From: Bacillota bacterium
Lineage (GTDB): Bacteria > Bacillota > Clostridia > Christensenellales > QALW01
NCBI GenBank assembly: GCA_029007865.1
Contig: JAQXIQ010000040.1
Location: 1 to 35,152 of the forward strand
DNA: 35,152 bases
Reading direction: 5' to 3'
The position numbers and the translations under genes are program-made. This document shows positions 8,581 to 15,949 of the stretch, in pieces. A model generated the notes under the pieces. The model ran no database searches. It was given only the letters and a program-made list of their open reading frames with translations, and was not told the DNA's origin. The stretch's first letter is position 1. Each line of letters begins with the position of its first letter.

Positions 8581-9179
8581 ACGCTCACCCCGCATTTCTT
8601 TAAGGCTCTGTTTATCAGCCTGCTTACCCTTGCCATGGCAGCCTCCAAACTGCCGCCGTTGTCAATAATATGGTCCGCTCTGCGTTTTTTGAGATAAAAC
8701 GGCATCTGACTGCGTATGCGCTTCCTGACCTGCTGGGGCTCCATGCCCGACCTGGCACATGCCCGCTCTATCCGCACGCGCTCCGGCGCATATATGAGCC
8801 ATACCTCGTCGCACATTTCGTCCATGCCGCTCTCAAGCAGCAAAGGCGCGTCAATAAAGAACAACTGTTCGTTTGCGCATTCGCGCATTTTTTCTTTGCA
8901 CCGGGAAATTACCAGCGGATGTATTATATTCTCCAGCATTCTGCGCTTTTGCGGGCTGTCAAATACCTCTTTGCTCATCCTTGCCCTGTCCAGCGCCCCG
9001 TCCTTTATGAACTCCGCGCCGAAGCAGCTCTCTATTTGGGCAAGAGCCTCTCCTCCGGCCCTTGTCAGCCCCACGGAACAGGCGTCTGCGTCAAAAACGG
9101 CGTAGCCCAGGCTCCTGATATATGCGCTCAGCACGCTCTTGCCGCTGGCGATACCGCCGGTTATGCCTATAACTCTCAT
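8577..9179 (-). CDS. coaE: Dephospho-CoA kinase
   Basis: This 200-residue enzyme phosphorylates the ribose 3'-hydroxyl of dephospho-CoA, the last step of coenzyme A synthesis, in the cytoplasm. The N-terminus MRVIGITGGIASGKS contains the P-loop (GGIASGKS at 8-15). The FDADACSV, IIHPLV and DAPLLLESGMDEMCDEVW segments are characteristic CoaE substrate-site and lid regions. Full length for the family. It starts 12 bases after the polA stop, an arrangement common in Firmicutes, and its stop overlaps the next gene's start by four bases. Confidence 0.96.
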   Translation of the reverse strand: MRVIGITGGIASGKSVLSAYIRSLGYAVFDADACSVGLTRAGGEALAQIESCFGAEFIKDGALDRARMSKEVFDSPQKRRMLENIIHPLVISRCKEKMRECANEQLFFIDAPLLLESGMDEMCDEVWLIYAPERVRIERACARSGMEPQQVRKRIRSQMPFYLKKRRADHIIDNGGSLEAAMARVSRLINRALKKCGVSV

Positions 9180-9191
9180 CCCGCGCCTCCG

Positions 9192-11744
9192 CTATTTTGT
9201 GTCGTACCAGTTAAGGCCGGAGCTGCACTGGGTAACAAGAGGCACTCTGAGCTCGCAGCAGCCCTCCATGCACTCCTTGAGAAGCTGCTCGGCCTCCGTT
9301 TGCTCCTCAAGAGGCGCCTCAAGTATCAGCTCGTCATGCACCTGCAGTATCAGCCTTGTACGCATATTTCTCTTTTTAAGCTCGCCGTGTACCCTTACCA
9401 TCGCCAGCTTGATTATATCCGCGGCGCTGCCCTGCACCGGCGTATTCATCGCCACCCTCTCGCCGAAGGAGCGGGTATTGTAATTGGAGCTGACAAGCTC
9501 GGGGCAGGGGCGCCGTCTGCCCATCATGGTTACGGCATATCCGCTCAGCTTGGCCTCGGCCTTGCAGCGCTCCATAAACTCCCTGACCCCTATATACTGC
9601 TCCAGATAGTCCTTGATATACTGCCCTGCGACATACACCGGCACCCCCAGGTTCTGGGACAGCCCGTAATCGCTGATACCGTACACTATGCCGAAATTGA
9701 CCGCCTTAGCCGCGGAACGCTGCTGTCTGGTCACCTGCTGTGGCGTGGTGCGGAACACCGAGGCGGCGGTGGCGGTATGGATGTCCTCATTGCGTGCAAA
9801 GGCGCCGCACAGCCTTTCATCCTGCGACATATGAGCAAGCACGCGCAGCTCTATCTGTGAATAGTCGCCGTCAATCAGCACGCAGCCCTCCTTGGCGGTA
9901 AAGGCCTTGCGTATTATCCTGCCCAGCTCCGTACGCACAGGTATGTTCTGCAGGTTGGGCTCTGCGGAGGATATCCGTCCCGTAGCCGTGACAGTCTGAT
10001 TAAAGCTGGAATGCACTCTGCCCGAATCGTCGGGCAGCGGCAGCATACCGTCGATATAGGTGCTTTTGAGCTTCTGCAGCTGTCTGTAATCCATTATGGG
10101 CTTTATTATCGCATGATCGTTCACAAGGGACTGCAGCACCTCCACGCTTGTGGAATAGCCCGTCTTGGTTTTTCTTCCGTGAGGCAGACCCAGCTTTTCA
10201 AACAGTATTTCCCCCAGCTGTTTGGTGCTGTTTATGTTAAAGCGCTCTCCCGCAAGCTCGTAGATCTCCCGGCTGAGCTTTTCCGTCTCCTCTCCCAGCT
10301 CCGCCCCCAGCCTGCGCAGCATATCGCTGTCCACGGTAAAGCCGCTTACCTCCATGGAATACAGAACTCCGATAAGGGGCAGTTCAATGTCATTGTAGAG
10401 CCCCGCCATGCCCTGCTCCTCCAGCCTGCCGCGCTGGATCCTGTCAATATACAGCATGGCGCAGGCGCCCTCGGCGACCCCGTACTGCTCCAGCAGCTCC
10501 GCAAGCGGATAATCGCCCTTAATGCAGTTAAGCAGATATTCCGCCACCATTATATCTCCTGCCGGCTCAAACTCAAACTCCAGCTCGTGCATCAGAGCTT
10601 TGGCGTCATAGGTGATTATCCTTTTGCCCTTCAGCAAAGCCCTCAAGGCAGGATAGAGCGTATCAGGGCTTATCCCATCGCACGCAAAATTAAGCCCTAG
10701 GGGTATCTTTATCTGCTCCCGGACTCCGCCGGCCATATATACCGCCGGCTCATCCTGCTCCGCGGCTATAAGTACAGCCACGGTATCGCCCCAGTCCGAC
10801 GCCTGCCCGTCCAGCTCCGCGGCATCGGTTACAGTGTGTGTTATCGGTTCCTCAAAAGCCTCCGCGCTCTGCGGCACGGTCTTTTTTTCCGGCTCCGGAA
10901 TCCTGGAGAGCAGGCTCTTAAACTGCAAAGTGCTGAACAGGCTGTACAGCCCCGCCGCATCCGCCGGAACATATTTGCAGTCATTCATGGTAAAGCTTAT
11001 GGGCACATGCCTGTCAATGGTGGCCAGACGCTTGCTCAAAACGGCGTTGTCCTTATCCTGCGCTATACGAAGGCCCAGCTTGCCCCCTATCTCATCGGTG
11101 TGAGCCAGCACCTCCTCCACGCTTCCAAAGCGCGCAAGCAGCTTAATCGCCGTCTTCTCCCCCACCGAGCTCACGCCCGGAATATTGTCCGAGCTGTCTC
11201 CTGCCAGCGCCTTGTAGTCCGTTATCTGCCGCGGCTCCAGCCCCATGGCCTGCTTCAGATAATCCGGGGTAAACTTCTCGGTCTGGCTTATCCCCTTTCG
11301 GGTTATCCACACCTGGGTGCTGTCCGACACCAGCTGCAGGTTGTCCTTGTCGCCCGAGAGTATCACGCAGTCGCCGCCGGCGTCCTGACAGATAAGGGAC
11401 AGCGTGCCTATCAGGTCGTCAGCCTCATAGCCCGCCAGGTCTATGGTGGAGATGTTCATCCTCTCCAGCACCTCCCGCAGCAGCGGAAACTGCTGTGCCA
11501 GCTCCTGCGGCATCTCCTTTCTGCCCGCCTTATAATCCTGATATTCGCGGTGCCGGAAGGTCGGCTCCCGCCTGTCAAAGGCCACCGCCACATGCGTCGG
11601 GGCTACCTGCTCCAGCGCAGTCAGAAGCATATTGGTAAAGCCGTAAACGGCGTTGGTGTATCTCCCGTCCGGCGCCGTCAGCAGCGGCATGGCATAAAAC
11701 GCCCTGTTGAGCAGGGAATTTCCGTCTATAAGCAGCAGTTTCAT
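9192..11744 (-). CDS. polA: DNA polymerase I
   Basis: This 850-residue polymerase fills gaps and removes RNA primers during replication and repair. The N-terminal 5'-3' exonuclease domain (about 1-290) begins MKLLLIDGNSLLNRAFYAM and contains the metal-binding YEADDLIGTL and GDKDNLQLV segments and the helix-hairpin-helix GVSSVGEKTA. The middle domain (about 300-460) is present but lacks the DxE proofreading motif, so 3'-5' exonuclease activity is probably absent, as in Bacillus. The C-terminal polymerase domain has motif A DYSQIELRVLAH starting at D627, the O helix RSAAKAVNFGIVYG, and motif C VHDE at 802-805. A GGGAG ribosome site precedes ATG. First gene of the polA-coaE-lipoprotein operon. 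Confidence 0.97.
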   Translation of the reverse strand: MKLLLIDGNSLLNRAFYAMPLLTAPDGRYTNAVYGFTNMLLTALEQVAPTHVAVAFDRREPTFRHREYQDYKAGRKEMPQELAQQFPLLREVLERMNISTIDLAGYEADDLIGTLSLICQDAGGDCVILSGDKDNLQLVSDSTQVWITRKGISQTEKFTPDYLKQAMGLEPRQITDYKALAGDSSDNIPGVSSVGEKTAIKLLARFGSVEEVLAHTDEIGGKLGLRIAQDKDNAVLSKRLATIDRHVPISFTMNDCKYVPADAAGLYSLFSTLQFKSLLSRIPEPEKKTVPQSAEAFEEPITHTVTDAAELDGQASDWGDTVAVLIAAEQDEPAVYMAGGVREQIKIPLGLNFACDGISPDTLYPALRALLKGKRIITYDAKALMHELEFEFEPAGDIMVAEYLLNCIKGDYPLAELLEQYGVAEGACAMLYIDRIQRGRLEEQGMAGLYNDIELPLIGVLYSMEVSGFTVDSDMLRRLGAELGEETEKLSREIYELAGERFNINSTKQLGEILFEKLGLPHGRKTKTGYSTSVEVLQSLVNDHAIIKPIMDYRQLQKLKSTYIDGMLPLPDDSGRVHSSFNQTVTATGRISSAEPNLQNIPVRTELGRIIRKAFTAKEGCVLIDGDYSQIELRVLAHMSQDERLCGAFARNEDIHTATAASVFRTTPQQVTRQQRSAAKAVNFGIVYGISDYGLSQNLGVPVYVAGQYIKDYLEQYIGVREFMERCKAEAKLSGYAVTMMGRRRPCPELVSSNYNTRSFGERVAMNTPVQGSAADIIKLAMVRVHGELKKRNMRTRLILQVHDELILEAPLEEQTEAEQLLKECMEGCCELRVPLVTQCSSGLNWYDTK

Positions 11745-11838
11745 TCCGTTCTCCCAAAATACGGCGGCGGCCCGCCGTTAATTTATAAATGTCTTTGGCC
11801 GGCGCAAAATGCCGTCACGGCATACGCCTCCGCATGCT

Positions 11839-11867
11839 ATTTTATCATAATCCCGTAAAATAATAAA
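11839..11867 (-). promoter_or_regulatory. Probable promoter of the polA operon
   Basis: On the minus strand TTTATT (11867-11862), a 17-base spacer and TAAAAT (11844-11839) lie about 95 bases before the polA start. Confidence 0.45.
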
Positions 11868-11894
11868 TATATTTTTGTGCCCCTCAAAAAATAA

Positions 11895-11923
11895 TTGCAA
11901 ATTGCCCGTTAATGTGCTATCAT
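11895..11923 (+). promoter_or_regulatory. Promoter of tRNA-Leu
   Basis: TTGCAA (11895-11900), a 17-base spacer and TATCAT (11918-11923) end 14 bases before the mature tRNA 5' end. Confidence 0.65.
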
Positions 11924-11937
11924 ATAACTTGCAATAT

Positions 11938-12024
11938 GCCGGAATGATGGAATTGGCAGACGTGCCGGACTCAAAATCCGGTGGTAGCGATACCGTGCGG
12001 GTTCGACCCCCGCTTCCGGCACCA
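11938..12024 (+). tRNA. tRNA-Leu (anticodon CAA), with encoded CCA
   Basis: The acceptor stem GCCGGAA (11938-11944) pairs with TTCCGGC (12014-12020), followed by ACCA. The anticodon stem CCGGA/TCCGG encloses loop CTCAAAA, giving anticodon CAA, which reads UUG. A long variable arm (TGGTAGCGATACCG region) and the T arm GCGGG-TTCGACC-CCCGC confirm a class II leucine tRNA of 87 bases. It is expressed alone and ends at a terminator. Confidence 0.97.
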
Positions 12025-12025
12025 G

Positions 12026-12066
12026 AAAAGAACCCGCATTTGTCTACGACAACTGTGGGTTCTTTT
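12026..12066 (+). terminator. Terminator of tRNA-Leu
   Basis: AAAAGAACCC (12026-12035) pairs with GGGTTCTTTT (12057-12066), immediately after the CCA end. The right arm supplies the T-run. Confidence 0.8.
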
Positions 12067-12070
12067 CAAC

Positions 12071-12233
12071 TAAGTGTGCCTTGCGGCACGAGAAGAGCAC
12101 TTCGCGCGTGAAGTGATGCTTCGCATCGCGAAGTGCCCGCTGGCGTGAGTGGCACACTTAACTTAACTTTGTGCGAAGCACAAAACTTCACGGCGGCATC
12201 GCCGCAGCTTCACTTGGCGAAGCCAAACTTCAC
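12071..12233. repeat. Hairpin array with TTCAC spacers (array 1)
   Basis: An outer 10-bp perfect stem pairs 12071-12080 with 12151-12160 and encloses nested hairpins, including GATGC-TTC-GCATC at 12115-12127 preceded by GTGAAGT. Three small hairpins with 3-base loops follow: TTTGTGC-GAA-GCACAAA (12168-12184), GCGGC-ATC-GCCGC (12193-12205) and TTGGC-GAA-GCCAA (12214-12226). After them come ACTTCAC (12185), GCTTCAC (12207) and ACTTCAC (12227). The stems differ in sequence and the heptamer is conserved. There is no reading frame. I do not recognise a named repeat family. Confidence 0.8.
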
Positions 12234-12302
12234 GAAATGAGGAGTGCCTATAAATTTTCGAAATAATAAGTTCGATAAAACGGAATTTGTGGAGGTATTC
12301 AT

Positions 12303-12380
12303 ATGAAGTATTGTGTAAAATGCAAGAGGGGATTTGCAAACGAAGAAGAAAAATGTCCAGTCTGCGGAACAAAACTCTGA
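12303..12380 (+). CDS. 25-residue zinc-ribbon microprotein (or truncated gene start)
   Basis: The frame ATG-TGA encodes 25 residues with two metal-binding knuckles, CVKC at residues 4-7 and CPVCG at 18-22. This is the minimal zinc-ribbon spacing of C-x2-C-x10-C-x2-C. A perfect GGAGG at 12291-12295 sits 7 bases before ATG, stronger evidence than length alone. The same motif often forms the N-terminus of larger Firmicute proteins (zinc ribbon plus membrane or other domain), so this could be the surviving head of a longer gene cut by the hairpin array that begins 13 bases after the stop. Either way it is flanked on both sides by hairpin arrays. No function is assigned. Confidence 0.6.
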   Translation: MKYCVKCKRGFANEEEKCPVCGTKL

Positions 12381-12392
12381 GAGACCGCGTGC

Positions 12393-12498
12393 GTGATGCA
12401 GACTTCGTCTGTGATGCACGCCTTCGGCGCGCGAGCGAAACGCATCGCATCATTTATCACTTATCACGGCGCAGCCGCATCACCTATCACTTATTCAC
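12393..12498. repeat. Hairpin array with GTGAT/ATCAC spacers (array 2)
   Basis: GTGATGC at 12393-12399, hairpin AGAC-TTC-GTCT at 12400-12410, and GTGATGC again at 12411-12417 are followed by the inverted form: GCATCAT (12447), TTATCAC (12454 and 12461), GCATCAC (12477), CTATCAC (12484) and TTATTCAC (12491). Between them are GC-rich mini-palindromes such as CGCCTTCGGCG. The heptamers point toward each other, so the whole may fold as one branched structure. It begins 13 bases after the zinc-ribbon microgene. Confidence 0.7.
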
Positions 12499-12523
12499 AA
12501 ATTAACCGAATTTACGATATAAT
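12494..12523 (+). promoter_or_regulatory. Probable promoter of the GH127 gene
   Basis: TTCACA (12494-12499), an 18-base spacer and a perfect TATAAT (12518-12523) lie about 135 bases before the GH127 start. The -35 overlaps the last TTCAC of hairpin array 2. Between promoter and gene a short hairpin (CTCCGA with TCGGAG, near 12550-12568) sits in the leader. Confidence 0.5.
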
Positions 12524-12659
12524 CGCAAAAAAATGAGGTGCATATTATCTCCGAATACGGACTCGGAGACCTCTTAATGAAATTACTATTGACTTACCCA
12601 CAACACTGTACTACAATCTAATGCAGCACATATTAACGCAATTAAAAGGAGAATACAGG

Positions 12660-14396
12660 ATGAACGGAAAAGATACCCTTTCTGCGGTTAAAATGAAAAA
12701 CTGCAAATATTCGGGAATGACCGGAACCCTTGCAAAAAATATAATCAATAACTGGCTTCTGGGACTGAAAGAATCAAATCCGGCAATTCTTTCAATGTTT
12801 GCAGAGCGCGATAAATTACCGTACCGCGATTTACTGCAATGGTCGGGCGAATTTGCCGGTAAGTATTTAACCGGTGCATATTATATTTACAGAATTACCT
12901 TTGACGGGCGTCTGAAAAATGAATGTATTGAATTCTGCGACGAGTTTATCGGCTATCAGGATCGGGACGGTTATCTGGGTTGTTATTCAAAGGAATGCCA
13001 TCTTACCGGCGCATTTTCGCAGGATCCGGATGCCTTGGGGACATGGGATGCATGGGGGCATTATCATTGGATGTTTGCGCTTTTGCTTTGGTACCGCGAA
13101 ACCGGAAAAACCGAGTATCTGAATACCGTAAAACGCGCGGCAGAGCTTTTCATAAAACTGTTTTATAATCCGGAAACCGGAAATAAACAGCTTTCCGCAA
13201 TAGGCTGGACGGAAATGAATCTTTCCCCCATTCATGTTTTTGCCCTGCTTTATGAAGAAACCTCGGAAAAGAAATATATTGACTTTGCAAATAAAATTGC
13301 AGAGGATTTCGGCTCTGCGGGCGCCGGAGACTATATCAATTCCGCTCTTAACGGACTGGAATTCTATCAGTGTCCCAAGCCCAGATGGGAAAGCCTGCAT
13401 TGCATTATCGGTGTTGCAGAGCTTTACCGCGCAGAGGGCAACGAAAAATATCTGCGTGTTGCACGGCAGATTTTCCACTCCATTCTGAAAACCGATGTAC
13501 ATAATACCGGAGGGTTTTCCACCCAGGAGCAGGCAATCGGCAATCCGTATACCGGCGGGCCGATCGAAACCTGCTGCGTAATTGCATATAATGCACTTGC
13601 GGTTGAAATATTAAAGCTTACCGGCAGCAGTATTGTAGCCGATCATCTTGAAAGATCGCATTACAATGCCTGCATGGGAATGTGGTCCCCCACCGGGCGT
13701 TGGTCAACCTATGACACGCCGATGAACGGAGTCCGTCTGGCAAATACAACGCAGATTCACTTCCAGAGCCGTCCCGGTTCGCCGGAGCTTAACTGCTGCT
13801 CCGTTAATGCCGCGCGTTCAATCGGAATGATAGGAGAATGGGCGGTAATGGATAGCGGCGGAAAAATCTATATCAATGCTTATGAGAATGCGGAATACGA
13901 AACCGAAAACGGCATCAGAATTTCGGTATCCGGCGGTTATCCGTATAATAATAAAGTATCCGTCAGCATCAGCGGCACAAGCCAGGAAATTATGCTCCGC
14001 ATTCCGAAATGGTCGGAAAACACCGTAATAATAAACGGCGAAACGGAATACAGGCCCAAGTCAGGCGATTATTTTGCCGTTGAATTCAAGGAAAACAGGC
14101 CTGTTGCCGTTGAATTTGATTTTTCCACAAGATTTGAGGACGGCCATCTTGAACTGGAAGGTTTGACAAGCATATTCCGGGGCCCGATACTTTTCGGTAC
14201 CGACACCTCAATATGCGGCTGTCACGACCTTGATAACCTGCCGACGCTTTCACGAATTGAAATATCGGCAGTTCCCACAACCGTTACAGGCGAAAAAGCG
14301 CATATATGTCTTTCAAACGGCGTAACACTCGGAGATTTTTATCATCTGGGCGTAACCGGCGCCCGGTATGTTTCATGGCTGAAAACGGAAAAATAA
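12660..14396 (+). CDS. GH127-like beta-L-arabinofuranosidase (DUF1680 family)
   Basis: A 578-residue glycoside hydrolase expected to release beta-L-arabinofuranose from plant arabinan or hydroxyproline-rich glycans. Retaining enzymes of this family use a cysteine nucleophile within a Zn-Cys3-Glu site. The equivalent residues are visible: E303 and C305 in IETC, and C379-C380 in LNCCSVN, with the spacing known from the family. Aromatic GHYHWMFALLLWY and the central alpha/alpha barrel precede a C-terminal beta domain (about 405-560). There is no signal peptide, so it is cytoplasmic. The start at 12660 is chosen because AAGGAG at 12647-12651 lies 8 bases before it; an ATG 13 codons upstream has no such site. 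Codons end in A/T more often than in the polA or rhamnosidase genes, hinting at a different origin. Confidence 0.87.
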   Translation: MNGKDTLSAVKMKNCKYSGMTGTLAKNIINNWLLGLKESNPAILSMFAERDKLPYRDLLQWSGEFAGKYLTGAYYIYRITFDGRLKNECIEFCDEFIGYQDRDGYLGCYSKECHLTGAFSQDPDALGTWDAWGHYHWMFALLLWYRETGKTEYLNTVKRAAELFIKLFYNPETGNKQLSAIGWTEMNLSPIHVFALLYEETSEKKYIDFANKIAEDFGSAGAGDYINSALNGLEFYQCPKPRWESLHCIIGVAELYRAEGNEKYLRVARQIFHSILKTDVHNTGGFSTQEQAIGNPYTGGPIETCCVIAYNALAVEILKLTGSSIVADHLERSHYNACMGMWSPTGRWSTYDTPMNGVRLANTTQIHFQSRPGSPELNCCSVNAARSIGMIGEWAVMDSGGKIYINAYENAEYETENGIRISVSGGYPYNNKVSVSISGTSQEIMLRIPKWSENTVIINGETEYRPKSGDYFAVEFKENRPVAVEFDFSTRFEDGHLELEGLTSIFRGPILFGTDTSICGCHDLDNLPTLSRIEISAVPTTVTGEKAHICLSNGVTLGDFYHLGVTGARYVSWLKTEK

Positions 14397-14585
14397 TATG
14401 CCTTACGGAGTGAATAAGAACTATTAAACACCTGAATAAACCTAGGCAATCCGTAATTTTGCCAGTAAAAAGAGCGCAGAAAACTGCTCTTTGAGCTTGC
14501 GGCCGATGGTTCTTTTTCCATAAAAACGACAGCGCAAATGAAATGACGGAAGATTGCAATTTTAATCAGTATCGGAGGATAAAAT

Positions 14586-15185
14586 ATGGGACTGCCTGAA
14601 GAAATCTACTGTGCGGAATGCGGAAAAAAGACCGATGCGCATACACGGACAAAGCTGAATGACGGCAATCATCTGTGCCCGGCTTGCAGCCAGACGGTTC
14701 CGGAGTGGCTGACGGAAAGCGCGGGAAAGATTTCCCTTGAGCAATTTCACAAGCTCAGAGATTATTTTTATTATTCGCAGAACGAGCTTAGCAAGCTGTT
14801 TAAGGAAACGCATTCGTACCAAAAATTGCACCTGGATTCCAAACACATGCTTTTTTATTATGACTTAGGCCTCCCTGATTGCCGCGTGATTTTCGAGCTT
14901 AAAAACCTTGATGAATTTGAACTGGAATATAAGCCGGGCATTTGTAAAGGCGGCATCATCCACAGGAGCGTTGAGGGAGAACTGCTGTTAACAATGCAGA
15001 CATCAAACCCGTATACTTATACCCGGGAGACCATAGCCAAGGATATTAAATCCAAGTGCAAAACAAATTTTTCGGGTACCCAGGTGACATATAAAAACCC
15101 GAGCGGAATGGATGAATTCCTGGACTTCTTCAGAACGGCCTGGTTCGAGGCTACAGTCGGGCAGGATGCAGAGGCCGACGAATAA
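14586..15185 (+). CDS. Zinc-ribbon protein resembling DUF4428
   Basis: A 199-residue soluble protein. The N-terminus has four cysteines, C9-x2-C12 and C31-x2-C34, with KLNDGNHLC between them, the pattern of the DUF4428 zinc ribbon. The rest is a mixed alpha/beta region with no motif I recognise, and it ends in an acidic tail. Function is unknown; related proteins often have a membrane-proximal or lipid-binding domain after the ribbon. A GGAGGATAAAAT ribosome site precedes ATG. It is in the same orientation as the GH127 gene 189 bases upstream; the gap contains a TTACGGA/TCCGTAA inverted repeat and an AAAGAGC/GCTCTTT hairpin but no clear terminator. Confidence 0.7.
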   Translation: MGLPEEIYCAECGKKTDAHTRTKLNDGNHLCPACSQTVPEWLTESAGKISLEQFHKLRDYFYYSQNELSKLFKETHSYQKLHLDSKHMLFYYDLGLPDCRVIFELKNLDEFELEYKPGICKGGIIHRSVEGELLLTMQTSNPYTYTRETIAKDIKSKCKTNFSGTQVTYKNPSGMDEFLDFFRTAWFEATVGQDAEADE

Positions 15186-15317
15186 CGGTATTTTTAAGCA
15201 AGGCATTAACCGTATTCAAGAGCGTCACGGACAAAGCATAACGCCCAAAGAGCGCAGAAAAATATTTATAATTCGGCAATTTATCGGTTAACCGCACAAA
15301 AACAAAGGAGACAGCCA

Positions 15318-15707
15318 ATGGGTTTTTTAGGGGATTTATTTAGTGCAAAACGCTCAAAAGAGCCTCAGCACGCGCCTTCATGGGAAGAAATTGTTGAAAT
15401 AATGTACGATTTGCAGCTTGATGTTTTTCCCGGTGAGGTGGTAAGAGTAATCTATTCCGCGGATAAATCAAAGCGATATGTTGTGCTTAAAGATAAGAAT
15501 TCGTATTTTTCATACCGGCTGGAAACCGTTTATAAGCTCGACGAAGCCGAATATAAGCAAGCCAAGCGCGTTTTCCCGCATAATAAAGCCTTGCCGGCAA
15601 TATGGGAGCCTCTGGGCGGAACGACGGAAAAATCGCTGTTTGAAAACGAGGAAGAACTGTTAAAGGAACTGAAAGCAGAACCCGAATACAAGCGGTATTT
15701 TGAATAA
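15318..15707 (+). CDS. Hypothetical protein, 129 residues
   Basis: I do not recognise this family. It is a soluble, charged protein: an N-terminal MGFLGDLFSAKRSKEP segment, a beta-rich middle (EVVRVIYSADKSKRYVVLKDKNSYFSY, rough positions 40-70), and an acidic lysine/glutamate helix at the C-terminus. AAAGGAGACAGCC before ATG is a good ribosome site. It lies 132 bases after the DUF4428-like gene in the same orientation. A 15-base string AAAGAGCGCAGAAAA recurs upstream of both genes (near 14468 and 15247), which may mark a shared origin. The AT-rich codons resemble its two upstream neighbours. Confidence 0.6.
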   Translation: MGFLGDLFSAKRSKEPQHAPSWEEIVEIMYDLQLDVFPGEVVRVIYSADKSKRYVVLKDKNSYFSYRLETVYKLDEAEYKQAKRVFPHNKALPAIWEPLGGTTEKSLFENEEELLKELKAEPEYKRYFE

Positions 15708-15890
15708 TTGCGCGGTTTTCTTTCGCTTTGCTTTTAGGCGCCCCCGCGCTATCAGGCGCAAAACGGCGCTTGCGTTAACTCGGTAAGCGTAAAGATAAAC
15801 AAAAACCGTCATGACGGCTGCAGGCGCTCCGTGCCGGACGAGCACGCTGTATAAGCACAAAACGCCTGCAAGGGTCATGGCGATTTTTAA

Positions 15891-15913
15891 CCGGCAAAAG
15901 CTCTTTTGGCCGG
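15891..15913. terminator. Hairpin between convergent genes
   Basis: CCGGCAAAAG pairs with CTTTTGGCCGG with a single bulge. On the plus strand CTTTGTT follows; on the minus strand TTAAAAA follows. Neither is a strong T-run, so function as a terminator is uncertain. The rest of 15708-15949 shows no convincing gene. Confidence 0.35.
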
Positions 15914-15949
15914 CTTTGTTCCCGTCAGGTAAGCCGGGGGCCCGAATTA

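Noticed and set aside
11875-12111. Reading frame across tRNA-Leu
   Set aside because: It overlaps a clear tRNA gene and its terminator; the frame is chance.
12393-12498. Possible CRISPR array
   Set aside because: Units are palindromes with short conserved spacers and uneven lengths, not identical repeats with unique spacers of constant length; no cas genes nearby.
15660-15878. 72-residue hydrophobic minus-strand frame
   Set aside because: It has no ribosome site, overlaps the end of the 129-residue gene and shows no recognisable family; at best a decayed remnant.
12025-15949. Integrative element bounded by tRNA-Leu attachment sites
   Set aside because: No duplicate of the tRNA 3' end, integrase, or conjugation gene is visible in this stretch.
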